Source: Lysobacterales bacterium (lineage in GTDB: Bacteria; Pseudomonadota; Gammaproteobacteria; Xanthomonadales; Rhodanobacteraceae). From it: 6,188 bases of DNA. The stretch covers positions 1 through 6,188 of the forward strand of contig JAAFHE010000256.1 in NCBI GenBank assembly GCA_013298265.1. The letters are read 5' to 3'. Positions 6,168-6,188 of this stretch are shown one piece after another. The position numbers and the translations under genes were made by a program. Position 1 is the first letter of the stretch. Each line of letters starts with the position of its first letter. The notes beneath the pieces are model-generated. The model was not told the DNA's origin. It did not search any database and was given only the letters and a program-made list of their open reading frames with translations.

Positions 6168-6188
6168 GGTTGGCGTGGTTGTGGAGAT
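6098..6188 (-). CDS. Probable C-terminal end of an unidentified gene (partial)
   Basis: On the - strand a frame is open from the window edge to TGA 6100-6098, giving 29 residues that are Pro/Gln/Arg-rich and then end GVQRGQNLRF. The terminal Phe with hydrophobic residues at alternating positions faintly recalls outer-membrane barrel proteins such as TonB-dependent receptors, but this is too short to identify. Support for a real gene is indirect: it is convergent with proS and a palindrome follows its stop at 14 bases. Another - strand frame is also open through this stretch down to a stop near 6019, but it runs through the palindrome and looks like a shadow. A + strand ATG at 6151 is a further alternative. 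Confidence 0.4.
   Translation of the reverse strand, partial: SPQPRQPPAAQAFGRSGPMGVQRGQNLRF

Noticed and set aside
6151..6188. ATG on the + strand as the start of a new gene
   Set aside because: No Shine-Dalgarno sequence, lies within a stem-loop, and only 12 codons are visible; cannot be supported.

Overview
This GC-rich window (no tRNA, rRNA, CRISPR array or transposase seen) looks like ordinary chromosomal sequence from a Gammaproteobacterium. The Lysobacterales/Xanthomonadales are the best guess. That placement rests on the short H-NS-like protein with a TWTGRGKQPRW core, the bacterial-type ProRS with its editing insertion, and the general gene style; it is an inference without a database search.

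Layout from left to right: (1) the 3' part of an AlkB-type 2-oxoglutarate/Fe(II) dioxygenase gene (+), whose start lies outside the window. (2) An 81-bp convergent gap holding a purine-rich imperfect hairpin that includes the alkB stop codon. (3) An EamA/DMT-family permease gene (-). (4) A 57-bp divergent gap. (5) A one-piece ThrE-type (YjjP+YjjB-like) exporter gene (+). (6) A 42-bp convergent gap and an H-NS-like nucleoid protein gene (-). (7) A 257-bp divergent intergenic region with a hairpin in the hns leader, an A/T-rich patch and a 16-bp near-palindrome. (8) An unrecognised soluble 287-residue protein gene (+) with a GTG start and a good Shine-Dalgarno sequence. (9) A 100-bp gap with a TAGAAT promoter-like box, then proS (+), complete. 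(10) A 3' region with two strong hairpins, one for each of two convergent genes, and the likely last 29 codons of an unidentified gene (-) running off the right end.

The genes do not form an obvious pathway. They cover nucleic-acid alkylation repair, two small-molecule exporters transcribed divergently, a nucleoid protein, an unknown protein and a housekeeping aminoacyl-tRNA synthetase. I found no convincing new multi-gene system. The points most worth a second look are the unknown 287-residue protein with its palindromic upstream site, the purine-rich hairpin that supplies the alkB tail, and the hairpin-dense region after proS.
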